Shown here one piece after another: positions 1-8,253 of a DNA stretch of 64,000 bases. The notes beneath the pieces were generated by a model, which made no database searches, was not told where the DNA came from, and saw only the letters and a list, made by a program, of their open reading frames with translations. Source of the DNA: Nocardia sp. CDC159 (lineage in GTDB: Bacteria; Actinomycetota; Actinomycetes; Mycobacteriales; Mycobacteriaceae); contig NZ_JAMRXH010000023.1 in the NCBI RefSeq assembly GCF_023740735.1, positions 42,929 through 106,928 of the forward strand, read 5' to 3'. The translations under genes and the position numbers were made by a program. Numbering within the stretch: position 1 is the first letter of the stretch; every line of letters starts with the position of its first letter.

Positions 1-801
1 CGCGATACCACCGGACGCGGCCCCGCCCGCCGGTGCGGAGCCGACGAGTACGCGTGCCTCCACGAGGTTTTCGCGGGCGGTGCGCTCGATGGACAGCAGC
101 TGCTCGGCGCTGGTCACCGGATCGGTGTCGATGCCGCCGCGGGCGGCCTCGGCCAGCACGATGATGGAGGCGAAGCCCTGGGCGAGCGTGTCGTGGATCT
201 CGCGCGCGAGCCGTTCGCGTTCCTCGGCCGCGCCCTGGCGTCGATGCGCCACGGCCAGCTCCGATTGCGTGCGTGCCAGTTCGGCGCCGAGCACCCGGGC
301 GCGTTCGTCACCCTGTCTGATCACCCGGTCCATCCACAACCCGAGCAGGACACCGCCGGCGAGGCCGATCAGGGTGAAGACCACATTGCCCGGGGAAAAT
401 GGCGACCCGGTGAAGGTCCCGACCAGGGTGGCCACCGCGGCCGCCCCGAGGAAGCCGATCGCCTGACGCGCGGTGGCGGTGTGGATCCAGAACATGGGCA
501 GCGACACGATGAAGAACGCCGCACCGCCGTCGAGCAGAATTGCCGTCACGCCGAGCACCAGCACGAGCATCCCGAGAAACCCGCTGGGCCGCACCACGGG
601 ATTGCCCGGAAACGACCGCAGGATCAGGTAACTCAGGGCGAGCACCGCCACCAGCGCCCACGTCCCGTACTTCGTGGCGTCGGCCCTGTCGTGCACCGCG
701 ATCACCGGCGGGCACAGGCCGAACAAGACCCAGCAGAGGAGGTACCACCGCCGCAGTGTCCGGATCCGAAACCGATCGTCGGTGCCCGGCTGCTGGTTCA
801 T
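1..801 (-). CDS. Sensor histidine kinase, NarL/DesK type (C-terminus beyond window)
   Basis: The reading frame is open from an ATG at 801 to the window edge, giving the first 267 residues. Hydrophobic segments at about residues 20-36, 46-63, 75-92, 95-105, 113-130 and 139-157 form an N-terminal membrane sensor. A short coiled linker leads to the HisKA_3 dimerisation/phosphoacceptor motif REIHDTLAQGF, with the phosphorylated His at residue 203. The ATPase domain would follow outside the window. In this family the kinase phosphorylates a LuxR/NarL-type response regulator, normally encoded just downstream, which would also lie outside. The start is only 5 bases after the stop of the MmpL gene, so the two are probably co-transcribed. 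The signal sensed is unknown. Confidence 0.85.
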   Translation of the reverse strand, partial: MNQQPGTDDRFRIRTLRRWYLLCWVLFGLCPPVIAVHDRADATKYGTWALVAVLALSYLILRSFPGNPVVRPSGFLGMLVLVLGVTAILLDGGAAFFIVSLPMFWIHTATARQAIGFLGAAAVATLVGTFTGSPFSPGNVVFTLIGLAGGVLLGLWMDRVIRQGDERARVLGAELARTQSELAVAHRRQGAAEERERLAREIHDTLAQGFASIIVLAEAARGGIDTDPVTSAEQLLSIERTARENLVEARVLVGSAPAGGAASGGIA

Positions 802-806
802 TTCGA

Positions 807-2975
807 TCAGCCTACTTTCACCGGCGCGCGGCGCTGTGTGACAGCGGTCGGCCGCGTCGGCCACCACGTTCGATTACCGAGCAGGAGCAGCAGGGCGGGC
901 AGGATCACGATCCTGATGACGAACGCGTCGAGTAGCACGGCGGCAGCGAGCGCGAAACCCATTTGCTTCATCTCCATGATGTGCAGCGGGACGAAGCTGG
1001 CGAACACCGTGACCATGACGAACGCGGCGCTGGTCACCACGCCCGCCGAACCGCCGACGCCGTCGAGCACGGCCTGCCGAATGGTGGCACCGCCGTCGAC
1101 GGCCTCCTTGATCCGGCTCAGCACGAAGACCTGATAGTCCATCGACAGGCCGAACAGGATCACGAACAGCAGCAGGGGAACTCGGGAACCGATCGTGCCG
1201 GTCGAGTCGAAATCGAGCAGGCCCTCGGCCCAGGTGTTCTGAAAGACCAGGGTCAGCAGGCCCAGCGAGGCGCCCGCCGAGAGCAGGTTCAGCACCACAC
1301 CGATCAGGCCGAGCACGAGGGAACGGAATGCCGCGGCGGTCAGGACGAAGGTCACCAGCAGCAATGCCGCGACGATCATGGGCAGTTTCCGCTTCTGATG
1401 TGCCGGATAGTCGGCGTAGCGGGCGACCTCACCGGTCACCGCGAAGTCGATGCCGGACAGCGCGCCGATCGTGGCCGGCACATAGTCCCCGCGAACCCGT
1501 TCGAGCGACTCCACGGCCGCCTTGTCGCCGACATGGTGCCGCACGGGCAGTTCCAGCAGGCTGACCCGACCGTCGCCGGAGGTGCGCAGATTCGACGTGC
1601 CCGTCAGCGCCGAATCGGCCGCGGCCCGTCCGGCCAGGGCGCGCAGCGCGCTCGCGACCTCGTTCGCCCGGGCCGGGTCCGCCGTCACGACCACCTGGTG
1701 CATCGACTTCAGTTCCGGGAAGGCGGCATGAAGCCGATCGAAGGTCTGCATGGCGGGGATCGTGCGCGGGTGGGTCTCCCGCCCCATATCGGTGAGTTCG
1801 AGGCCGACCACCGGTGCGGTGAGCACGAGCATGGCGAGCACCGAAACGGCCAGCCCGGTGGCCGGTTTCGCCGCGACCCCACGGAGTACGAATCCGGTGA
1901 ACCGCCCGCCCTTCGACGGCGTCCGGCCGACCGGTCCGGCGTGCGCGGCCCGGCGCACGGCCCGGCGCTCCGCTCGCTCGGTGAGCATCGCCAGCAGTGC
2001 GGGCAGCGCGGTGAGCGAGCTGACCACCGCGACCAGCGTGACCAGGATCGCGGCGGTCGCGATCGAGGAGAAGATCACGTCATCGGCGAGATACAGGGTC
2101 GCGGTGGAGGCCGCCACGGCGAGCCCGGACACCACGACCGCCCGACCCGAGGTCGCCGCGGCCAGTTCCACCACCGCCCGGGTATTCGGCATTCCGGCGC
2201 AGCGAGCGCGCTCCTCCCGGGCGCGCTTCAAATAGAACAGTGTGTAGTCGACACCGACCGCCAGCCCGATGAGCAGGATGATGTTGGTGCCGATCCCGTT
2301 GTCCGGGAACAGGTGTGAGGCGGGCATCGACAACCCGATCGCGGCGACGATCGAGGAGACGGCCAGCAGCACCGGCACCAGCGCCAGCGCCACCGACCGG
2401 AAGACGAACAGCAGCGTGATCACCGTGACCGGCAACGCGATCATTTCCGTCCGAGCCAGATCCCGCCCGCGCAACTCGTCGACGCCACTGCTGACGGAGG
2501 GCCCACCGGTCTCCTCGATCAGCAGCCCGGGATGGGCCCGCTGCACCAGCTCGGTCTGCGCCCGGAGCGCGCCGACATGCTTGTCACCGTCGAGTTCCGC
2601 ACCCGCCATGGTCACATCGATACGCAGCGCCGTTCGGTCCGCCGTATACACCGGTGGTGCCACGGATTCGACCTCCGGCAGCGCCCGCATCCGATCGGTG
2701 ACCTCCCGAGCGACGCCATCGGCGGCGGCATCCAACCGGGCCCCGTTCCCGGTGATGAGGATCCGTTCCACGGCCCGCTGTTGCAGTCCGCCCGAGGCGG
2801 CGATCGCCTCCCCCCGCCCGGCTTCCCCGATCCGGAAATCCTCTGTGGCGGCCGGCCGCCCACCGACTCCCACCCCCACCCCGACGCACAGGGCAACGAA
2901 CACGAACCATCCGACGGTGGCGAGCCACGGACGACGTGCGCTCCAACCAGCGATGGCTACCAGGCGATTTCGCAT
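807..2975 (-). CDS. MmpL/RND-family transporter
   Basis: This 722-residue MMPL-domain protein has the usual duplicated RND layout: a membrane helix at about residues 15-35, an extracytoplasmic loop to about 175, a cluster of helices to about 335, then a second helix near 370-395, a second loop, and a final helix cluster to about 705. Motifs such as GVDYTLFYLKRAREE and GLSMDYQVFVLSRIKEA match the two symmetric MMPL transmembrane motifs with the membrane Asp residues used for proton transfer. Family members export lipids or drugs in mycolate-containing actinobacteria. The linked sensor kinase suggests regulated export, perhaps in an envelope-stress response. The substrate cannot be read from sequence. 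Confidence 0.92.
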   Translation of the reverse strand: MRNRLVAIAGWSARRPWLATVGWFVFVALCVGVGVGVGGRPAATEDFRIGEAGRGEAIAASGGLQQRAVERILITGNGARLDAAADGVAREVTDRMRALPEVESVAPPVYTADRTALRIDVTMAGAELDGDKHVGALRAQTELVQRAHPGLLIEETGGPSVSSGVDELRGRDLARTEMIALPVTVITLLFVFRSVALALVPVLLAVSSIVAAIGLSMPASHLFPDNGIGTNIILLIGLAVGVDYTLFYLKRAREERARCAGMPNTRAVVELAAATSGRAVVVSGLAVAASTATLYLADDVIFSSIATAAILVTLVAVVSSLTALPALLAMLTERAERRAVRRAAHAGPVGRTPSKGGRFTGFVLRGVAAKPATGLAVSVLAMLVLTAPVVGLELTDMGRETHPRTIPAMQTFDRLHAAFPELKSMHQVVVTADPARANEVASALRALAGRAAADSALTGTSNLRTSGDGRVSLLELPVRHHVGDKAAVESLERVRGDYVPATIGALSGIDFAVTGEVARYADYPAHQKRKLPMIVAALLLVTFVLTAAAFRSLVLGLIGVVLNLLSAGASLGLLTLVFQNTWAEGLLDFDSTGTIGSRVPLLLFVILFGLSMDYQVFVLSRIKEAVDGGATIRQAVLDGVGGSAGVVTSAAFVMVTVFASFVPLHIMEMKQMGFALAAAVLLDAFVIRIVILPALLLLLGNRTWWPTRPTAVTQRRAPVKVG

Positions 2976-3668
2976 ACCTGAATGCTGCTGGCCGACCCCG
3001 ACCTCCGAACAGCCTCGACAGATCGAATCTCATGTCCACCGGTCGGTGGACACGACTCCCGAATATCCCTCCGGGGGGTTACCCGTGCGGGCGAACCGGC
3101 AGCTCGGTCATGCCGCGGATCAGGACGCCGATCTGCCACTGCGGGGTGAAGTTCGGGTCGGCGAACGGCAGCGCGGCCAACCGGATCCCCGCCACGGCGT
3201 ACACACGTGTGAAGCGGTTTCTGGGGTGGCCCGTGCGCGCGTCGCACGATGGGGGTAGCCCTTCGGGGGAGAGTTCAGAGCCGACGGGGAGTCGAGAAGC
3301 CGAGCGGGCTCGACTTTCGACCCGCCCCTCCCCTCGCGAGTGTCCAGGTCCGCACACCGATGCCGACCGGGCTGTCCGAAATTTGGATCCAGACCAATCC
3401 GTCTGCACTACCGCTGCGAATAGTTCTTCGGCTCGATGCGGGTCAGAGGGGCTGTGCCGCAACGAGTTCGATTCGCTGTCCGCGCGGCCGTGGCCGTCCG
3501 CGCCTGTTGGCCAGTGGTCGCTCGACCCGACCACGCCGAAGTCCCCTGATGGAGGTGAGGTTCAAGCATGGAGTCGTTCAGCGGTGCGCCGTGGCTACCC
3601 ATCGAGGTCGCGTCCGGCCTCGGTGGCGTCCTCGGCCGCCGGTTATGACCGGCCAGCCCCGGTAGCGG
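2976..3668. other. Gene-poor stretch between MmpL gene and HNH gene
   Basis: About 690 bases without a convincing gene. Several overlapping open frames exist on both strands, as expected in high-GC DNA, but none has a recognisable domain or good ribosome-binding site. The stretch adjoins phage-like fragments and may be decayed mobile DNA. The MmpL promoter should lie near its right-hand limit of the coding region, just above 2976. Confidence 0.5.
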
Positions 3669-3968
3669 TCAGAACTCCGACCGCACCCACGCACCCGCCG
3701 GAGCGGGCTCTGCGTTGCCGCGAGAAAGGTTGCAGCGCAGATGACTCGGCCGGATGTTGGCCGGTTCGAACGCCAGATGCGGGTGCGTGGACACCGGATA
3801 GTAGTGATCGGCCTCGAACCCGTTCGGGTCGAACCGCTTCGCGGTGTAGTCGATCGGCTGCCCGCACACCCAGCACGTCAGCTCTTGGGTGCGGACGTCG
3901 GCGACGAGTGCCGCCACCGGTAGGTCTGGCGCGGGTCCTTCGCCACCGATCCTCATCGGTCCACTCAT
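3669..3968 (-). CDS. HNH endonuclease-like protein, small
   Basis: This 99-residue protein has the features of a short HNH nuclease: a CxxC pair (CWVCGQ, about residue 32), the first active-site His in EADHYYPVSTHP, and a distal segment NIRPSHLRCNLSRGN with the second conserved His and Cys. Small HNH proteins like this are typical of actinophages and integrated islands, where they sit near packaging genes. Here the neighbours are remnants, so this is probably what is left of a prophage or island. The ribosome-binding site is weak, and translation or function is not assured. Confidence 0.65.
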   Translation of the reverse strand: MSGPMRIGGEGPAPDLPVAALVADVRTQELTCWVCGQPIDYTAKRFDPNGFEADHYYPVSTHPHLAFEPANIRPSHLRCNLSRGNAEPAPAGAWVRSEF

Positions 3969-4058
3969 CCTGTAATCGTCGGTGGCTCCACTCCTGAACC
4001 AGAGTCTTCACCTGATCGGACGGTTCAGGGTCTGTGTAGTCGGTCGCCGTTGGGTCGA

Positions 4059-4442
4059 TTACCAAATGACCACTCCACCACCGACGCCAAGCGCACGCCC
4101 TGCCGCGAGCTGGATAGTTACCAGGTTGGCCGCGACCGCATCGATCACCGTCAAATGTGTCGCATCGGGCCACGGCGGGTACGGAAACGGCGCGATCGCA
4201 CTGAGGTTGTGGCCGAGCCTGGCACATTCACCCGCGAACTCCAGCACCTCATCCGGCTCGACCCACAGATTATCCTCCGCCAGGACCGGGAAAAACCGTG
4301 CGCCCAGCTCACGGACGGCCGCACTACCCCATACCTCGGTGCGCCAGCTCTCGAACCCGGCAAGGTTCATCCAATCCTTCGGCGCGTCGAGGAACAACAT
4401 CTCGCCGTCCCGAAGAGTAAAGACGTGCACGGTCAGACTCAC
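4059..4442 (-). CDS. Hypothetical protein beside HNH gene
   Basis: I do not recognise this family. A GTG start at 4442 gives 127 residues. The mixed composition, with acidic stretches (LDAPKDW, LAEDNLWVEPDEVLEFAGE) and alternating hydrophobic runs (VHVFTL, AAVRELGARFF), looks like a real folded cytoplasmic protein. It reads as if it took up about residues 1-15 as a beta strand followed by helices. It is on the same strand as the HNH gene, 90 bases upstream of it, and lies just left of the decayed integrase tail and tRNA fragment, so it is probably island or prophage cargo. A longer frame upstream of the GTG exists but looks unlike coding sequence. Confidence 0.5.
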   Translation of the reverse strand: MSLTVHVFTLRDGEMLFLDAPKDWMNLAGFESWRTEVWGSAAVRELGARFFPVLAEDNLWVEPDEVLEFAGECARLGHNLSAIAPFPYPPWPDATHLTVIDAVAANLVTIQLAAGRALGVGGGVVIW

Positions 4443-4730
4443 GAGGGCAACTGAATCACACCCGCAGGTGGCGGCTCTAGTGGCTACTTCCTTCGGCCTG
4501 AGCCGCCCTCGAAGATGCACCAGTGCCGACGCGGCGGTGCCGTCGGTTCTGCGCGGCGGCACCGCGACTCGGTGGCCACGAGTCGACCCGCCAGCTGCCC
4601 GTTTCGAGTCGTGCTACCCCTCGCGTGCCCGAACGTTTCCCGTAACTCTGCCGTGGATCACTTGGCCACACCGGATCAGGACCCGCCCATGCCAACGCGA
4701 CACGATTCGTCGAGTGCGCACCCTCACGGG

Positions 4731-4862
4731 TCAGGAACCGCACTATTCGGCGCGACCCCGAGACCACGTATTCAGCACTGGCACACCGAACAGTGCTCAG
4801 GAAAACATCCTGCCCCCCGACGCTGGTCAGGGGGTTTTTACTGTCGGGCTGACAGGATTTGA
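4731..4862 (+). pseudogene. Tyrosine-recombinase C-terminal tail, remnant
   Basis: Reading rightward, this short frame encodes a tail beginning SGTALFGATPRPRIQHWHTEQ. It closely matches the last third of the better preserved integrase fragment at 63143-63670 (TTLFSATPRPRIQRWHT). Both tails run into the same stem-loop terminator and the same tRNA-derived sequence. The catalytic part of the integrase is not recognisable upstream, so this is a decayed copy. It marks the left boundary of a possible island. Confidence 0.6.
4814..4839 (+). terminator. Rho-independent terminator after integrase remnant
   Basis: Five Cs at 4814-4818 pair with five Gs at 4830-4834 around an 11-base loop containing CGACGCTGGTC, followed by five Ts. 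The same loop sequence recurs in the terminator at 63627-63656, so this is part of a repeated integration module. Confidence 0.7.
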
Positions 4863-4885
4863 ACCCGCGACCCCTTGCCCCCCAG
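4843..4885 (-). repeat. tRNA-Pro 3'-half fragment, att-like (left copy)
   Basis: Read on the minus strand, this gives the 3' half of a tRNA: the anticodon-loop part with a G run, the T arm GGGTTCAAATCC, and acceptor bases matching CAGCCCGAC. By the stem/loop register of the better copy at 63661-63702, the parent is tRNA-Pro with anticodon GGG. There is no 5' half here, so it is not a functional tRNA. Such fragments mark attachment sites where an integrase inserted at a tRNA 3' end. The first 20 bases are identical to those at 63661-63680. Confidence 0.65.
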
Positions 4886-5024
4886 GGAACCCGAAACCTC
4901 GATCTTGCCTCCGCTCAAGTGCGTCACGTCCAGGTCGCAGCACCGCAACTCGGTCTCGACGGCTGACGAGCTTCATGTAACCGCACCCGTCAGCATCCCC
5001 TTGACTTCTATGGGATTTGGTTGG

Positions 5025-6068
5025 TCAGGCAGTCGAGAAGGGGGCGCCGGGCTCGTGCCCGGAGACTCGTCCATGGTCCGCGACGTCGGTCTCCGCCTGC
5101 CGGATCGTGGCCTGCCAGGAGCCTGCCCATCCGCAGTCGCAGAACGCCCGCGCAATGCGCGAGGTATCGAAAGCGTCGGCGGCAGGCGCCGGGCCGAGTT
5201 GGATCCCAATTCGAAGCGGACGGGATTCGTCGGTGCCATCTCGTTGGTCGATCGGATTGGTGCGGATGTTGCCAACGAGATTGTCGTCCCTCTGTTTTGG
5301 TGTTGGCGGCGTAAGGGTGATGTCAGCTCTGGGCATTCCTCGCGGCGGCGGATTGCCCGATGCTGCCGGACGGGTCGCCGCTTCACCCGCTGGGCTGCGG
5401 GCGACCAGCGTGATCGCGATCGGGTCGGCCGAATCGTCGGCGACATGTTCATCGACGAGTCGATCCCTCACGTCCTCGGCCTGTCCGCGCGTGGGGTGCA
5501 CCGATACATGCCGCTCGCCGGAACCCAATCCATCGATGACAAGCACCCACACCTTCGCCGGGTCCAATTGTGCGGCAACCTCACCGTGCGGATCACAACC
5601 GATCCGATCGACCACCCCCGCGAGATCCTTCACCCAACCGCGACGTTTACAGCGCCGAGCGATCTCCAGCTCGGTCGCGCCGGTGGCGGTGACCAATTCA
5701 CGCCAGGAGCGTCCACGCACCCAACCCTCGGCGAGCGCATCGTCCATCGCTTCGCTCCAGTAGCGTTTTCCGTCGGCGCACGCTTGATCGCGCAGACGCT
5801 TCTCCCAGTCGTATTGCGGGTTCGCCTCCAGCTCGGATCTCAGAAGATCGGCCGCCCTGCTGTTTCCCTTCTGCTCCCCCCGCACAGCCTCCGGCAGCAG
5901 CATGCCGCAACGGGCAAGAACTGCCGATCGACTGCGCTGTAAGTGCGCCGAAATCTCCGGCACTCCCCAGCCGGCACGGATCGCCTCGACAAGCCACCGG
6001 CACTCGGAAGTCAGCCAGAGCGCTCCTGCCCGCGCCAGCGAATCACCTTGCTCGTGAGTAGTTTCCAT
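5025..6068 (-). CDS. Hypothetical protein with HTH-like N-terminal region
   Basis: The preferred ATG at 6068 gives 347 residues beginning METTHEQG; a longer frame to 6134 adds an unlikely N-terminus. Two segments resemble helix-turn-helix units of the SANT/Myb or GcrA type: residues about 20-55 (WLVEAIRAGWGVPEISAHL) and about 98-145 (WSEAMDDALAEGWVRGRSW). Between them and the C-terminus lies a charged stretch, then a low-complexity proline-rich region. The last 60 residues contain a CDCGW pair that might bind metal. Proteins with repeated HTH-like segments like this occur beside mobile elements in Nocardia-type genomes. The function is unknown; DNA binding is an inference. Confidence 0.6.
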   Translation of the reverse strand: METTHEQGDSLARAGALWLTSECRWLVEAIRAGWGVPEISAHLQRSRSAVLARCGMLLPEAVRGEQKGNSRAADLLRSELEANPQYDWEKRLRDQACADGKRYWSEAMDDALAEGWVRGRSWRELVTATGATELEIARRCKRRGWVKDLAGVVDRIGCDPHGEVAAQLDPAKVWVLVIDGLGSGERHVSVHPTRGQAEDVRDRLVDEHVADDSADPIAITLVARSPAGEAATRPAASGNPPPRGMPRADITLTPPTPKQRDDNLVGNIRTNPIDQRDGTDESRPLRIGIQLGPAPAADAFDTSRIARAFCDCGWAGSWQATIRQAETDVADHGRVSGHEPGAPFSTA

Positions 6069-6805
6069 ATGCCACCATCCCCGCCTTTCCCGGACCCATC
6101 CCCGGCCCGATAACCCCAGTATGGCCAGCACCAACGACAGAAAGCAGTTGTCCAGCAGGATGTTCCGAGTTCGAACCCCCTGAACCGGAGCCAGCTGTTC
6201 CGCCTCGTGATCGCCAACCCGACACCGGCAGGGCTGGCAGGGAGTGTCGACGGCGGAGCCTGGTCTCGGTCCAATGAGCCGAGATTCGGGCGTCCAAGAT
6301 CACTCACTGTCGCGGAGTGCGAAAGTTCCTGCCCGTGGACGTTTCCAGCGGCATCGGAGGATTGGGAGGCAAGGGAGGCATCGCTACGGTTCGATTCGAC
6401 ACGCATGGACAAGCAGGTGCGCCGCCTTCAGGGGTTGTGTCAGCCTTGCCTTTGAGCGTTGAGTTCCGACCGATAGCGATCCGGCGCAGTCAAGCCTACT
6501 GCGCCGATCCTCGACACCCTACATTTGGCGATCAACTGCGACAACGAGTTTCACTATCGGATCCCGCTGTCCGCTGACAGCCGCCGCCAGGGCGGTATAC
6601 GCACGGCGTACCAGCGGTGTCGGATTTCGGCCCCGTTTCCCGCCCCGGCGATCCCAGGCAGCCACAACACCGAGGCCCAAATTTCTTTGGCATCCGCCAC
6701 TGATGCAGGGGCTTCACTGGACCTTGGATGGCGTGATCCTCACACCTGAACCACAACTCCGTCAAGAATTTTCGTCAGACGATAAGACCTTCGAAAGACG
6801 ATCCC
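6069..6805. other. Non-coding stretch upstream of the first P450
   Basis: About 740 bases with no convincing gene. It is more A/T-rich towards the right end, where the promoter of the P450 pair is expected (about 6700-6790). No clear operator was found. Confidence 0.5.
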
Positions 6806-8227
6806 ATGAAAGCACGTTCCACGCGTATTCAATGGCATCACCGTAGTTCTCCAAGCCGCAACCATGCCTCGCGGGCTACCGTGGACGCGATCCCGACTGC
6901 GCCAGGCGAACTTCCGGTGATCGGACATATGACTCAGCTTCGGCGTCTTGGTCCGTTCCTGGCGTCCCTACCAGCGCACGGTGGCCTGGTGAACATACAC
7001 ATCGGCCCGGTGAAAGCAGTGGTGATATGCGATCCGGATGCCACCGGTCAACTACTGCGCGACGATCGGACGTTCGACAAAGGGGGACCGCTTTACGATC
7101 AAGGCCGTGAGCTTATCGGAAACGGCCTGGGGCTGTGTCCGCACGACAAGCACCGCCGCCTTCGGCGCCTGGCTCAGCCCACGTTCCACCGAAAGCGTTT
7201 GCCCGGCTACGCCGAGGTCAAGATGGCGACTGTCGAGTCCATAATCGGCAACTGGCGGCATCAGCAGATCATCGACATCTCCGCAGAGATGCGGACGATG
7301 GTGTCCAAGGGGCTGTTCGCAGCCATATTTCCCTCCAGCATAGCCCCCGAAACCCAAAGCCAGATTCTCGCCGATCTCGACACAGTATTGAGTGGGGTCT
7401 TTCGGCGAATGGTGCTGCCGCGAGCACTCAATCGACTGCGGGTCATCGACAACCGGCACGAGACACTGGCCAACACTCGTCTGCACGAAACCATCGACAC
7501 CATTATCAACCATCGCCGCACCGAGGGTATCGATGACGGTGATCTGCTGTCAGCCCTGCTGAATGCCCGCGACCTTCAAAGCGCTGAACAACAGCTCTCC
7601 GATAGTCAGATCGCAGATACGATCATGGCCTTCTTCATAGGCGGCGTCGACACCACCGCCGCGACTCTGTCGTGGGCACTGCATATGCTTGCGCAACACC
7701 CCGACATCGAACGGCAGGTGCAGGCCGAGGTCGATACCGTCCTTTCCGGACGGCGGGCCACCTTCGAGGACCTGTCTCGTCTCGAAGTGACCGCCAGGGT
7801 CATCAAGGAGACGCTACGCCTGTGGCCGCCGGTTTGGTTGCTGACGCGAGTCGCCACGGCCGACGCACAGCTCGGTGGCTATGTCATCCCTGCTGGAACC
7901 AACGTCATCTACAGTCCTTATGTCCTCCATCACCGTTCTGATTTGTACGAGAACCCGGATCGGTTCGATCCGAACCGGTGGACGCTCGAATCGGCTGCGT
8001 CCCACAACGGTTTCATCCCCTTCGGCGCGGGTGGCCGAAAATGCATCGGCGATTCCCTGGCGATGACCGATGCTGTGCTCACCTTGGCGACGATCACTGC
8101 ACGGTGGCGGTTGACACAGAGCCCCCATCACCGGGTCCGGCCGAAATTGGGCACCTTCACCCTTCCGCAGGGCCTGCACATGCGCCTCATCGACCGGAGT
8201 TCCGATCCCGGACCATCAACCGAGTAG
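6806..8227 (+). CDS. Cytochrome P450, terpene-tailoring type
   Basis: This 473-residue P450 has all core motifs: proline-rich IPTAPGELPVIGHM near residue 30, I-helix oxygen-activation motif FFIGGVDTT at about 275, K-helix ETLR at 335, and heme loop FGAGGRKCIG with the heme-ligating Cys at 413. The overall look is of bacterial P450s that oxidise cyclic terpenes, such as pentalenene oxygenase. The ATG at 6806 precedes an unusual basic N-terminus of about 28 residues, so the true start could be slightly later; its ribosome-binding site is weak. It is followed 26 bases later by a second P450 of similar sequence. The pair probably oxidises the product of the terpene cyclase at 16646-17896, an inference from clustering. 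Ferredoxin and reductase partners are not encoded nearby. Confidence 0.93.
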   Translation: MKARSTRIQWHHRSSPSRNHASRATVDAIPTAPGELPVIGHMTQLRRLGPFLASLPAHGGLVNIHIGPVKAVVICDPDATGQLLRDDRTFDKGGPLYDQGRELIGNGLGLCPHDKHRRLRRLAQPTFHRKRLPGYAEVKMATVESIIGNWRHQQIIDISAEMRTMVSKGLFAAIFPSSIAPETQSQILADLDTVLSGVFRRMVLPRALNRLRVIDNRHETLANTRLHETIDTIINHRRTEGIDDGDLLSALLNARDLQSAEQQLSDSQIADTIMAFFIGGVDTTAATLSWALHMLAQHPDIERQVQAEVDTVLSGRRATFEDLSRLEVTARVIKETLRLWPPVWLLTRVATADAQLGGYVIPAGTNVIYSPYVLHHRSDLYENPDRFDPNRWTLESAASHNGFIPFGAGGRKCIGDSLAMTDAVLTLATITARWRLTQSPHHRVRPKLGTFTLPQGLHMRLIDRSSDPGPSTE

Positions 8228-8253
8228 GACTTTCACAACGTTCAGGAAGGGCC

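Noticed and set aside
963..2318. A 451-codon rightward frame opposite the MmpL gene
   Set aside because: Gln/Arg/Asp-rich antisense shadow of a clear transporter gene; no domain.
3982..4980. A 332-codon rightward frame ending with GLTGFEPATP-like sequence
   Set aside because: This phrase is the classic false translation of a tRNA T-arm region; the frame spans antisense of the hypothetical gene and the att-like repeat.
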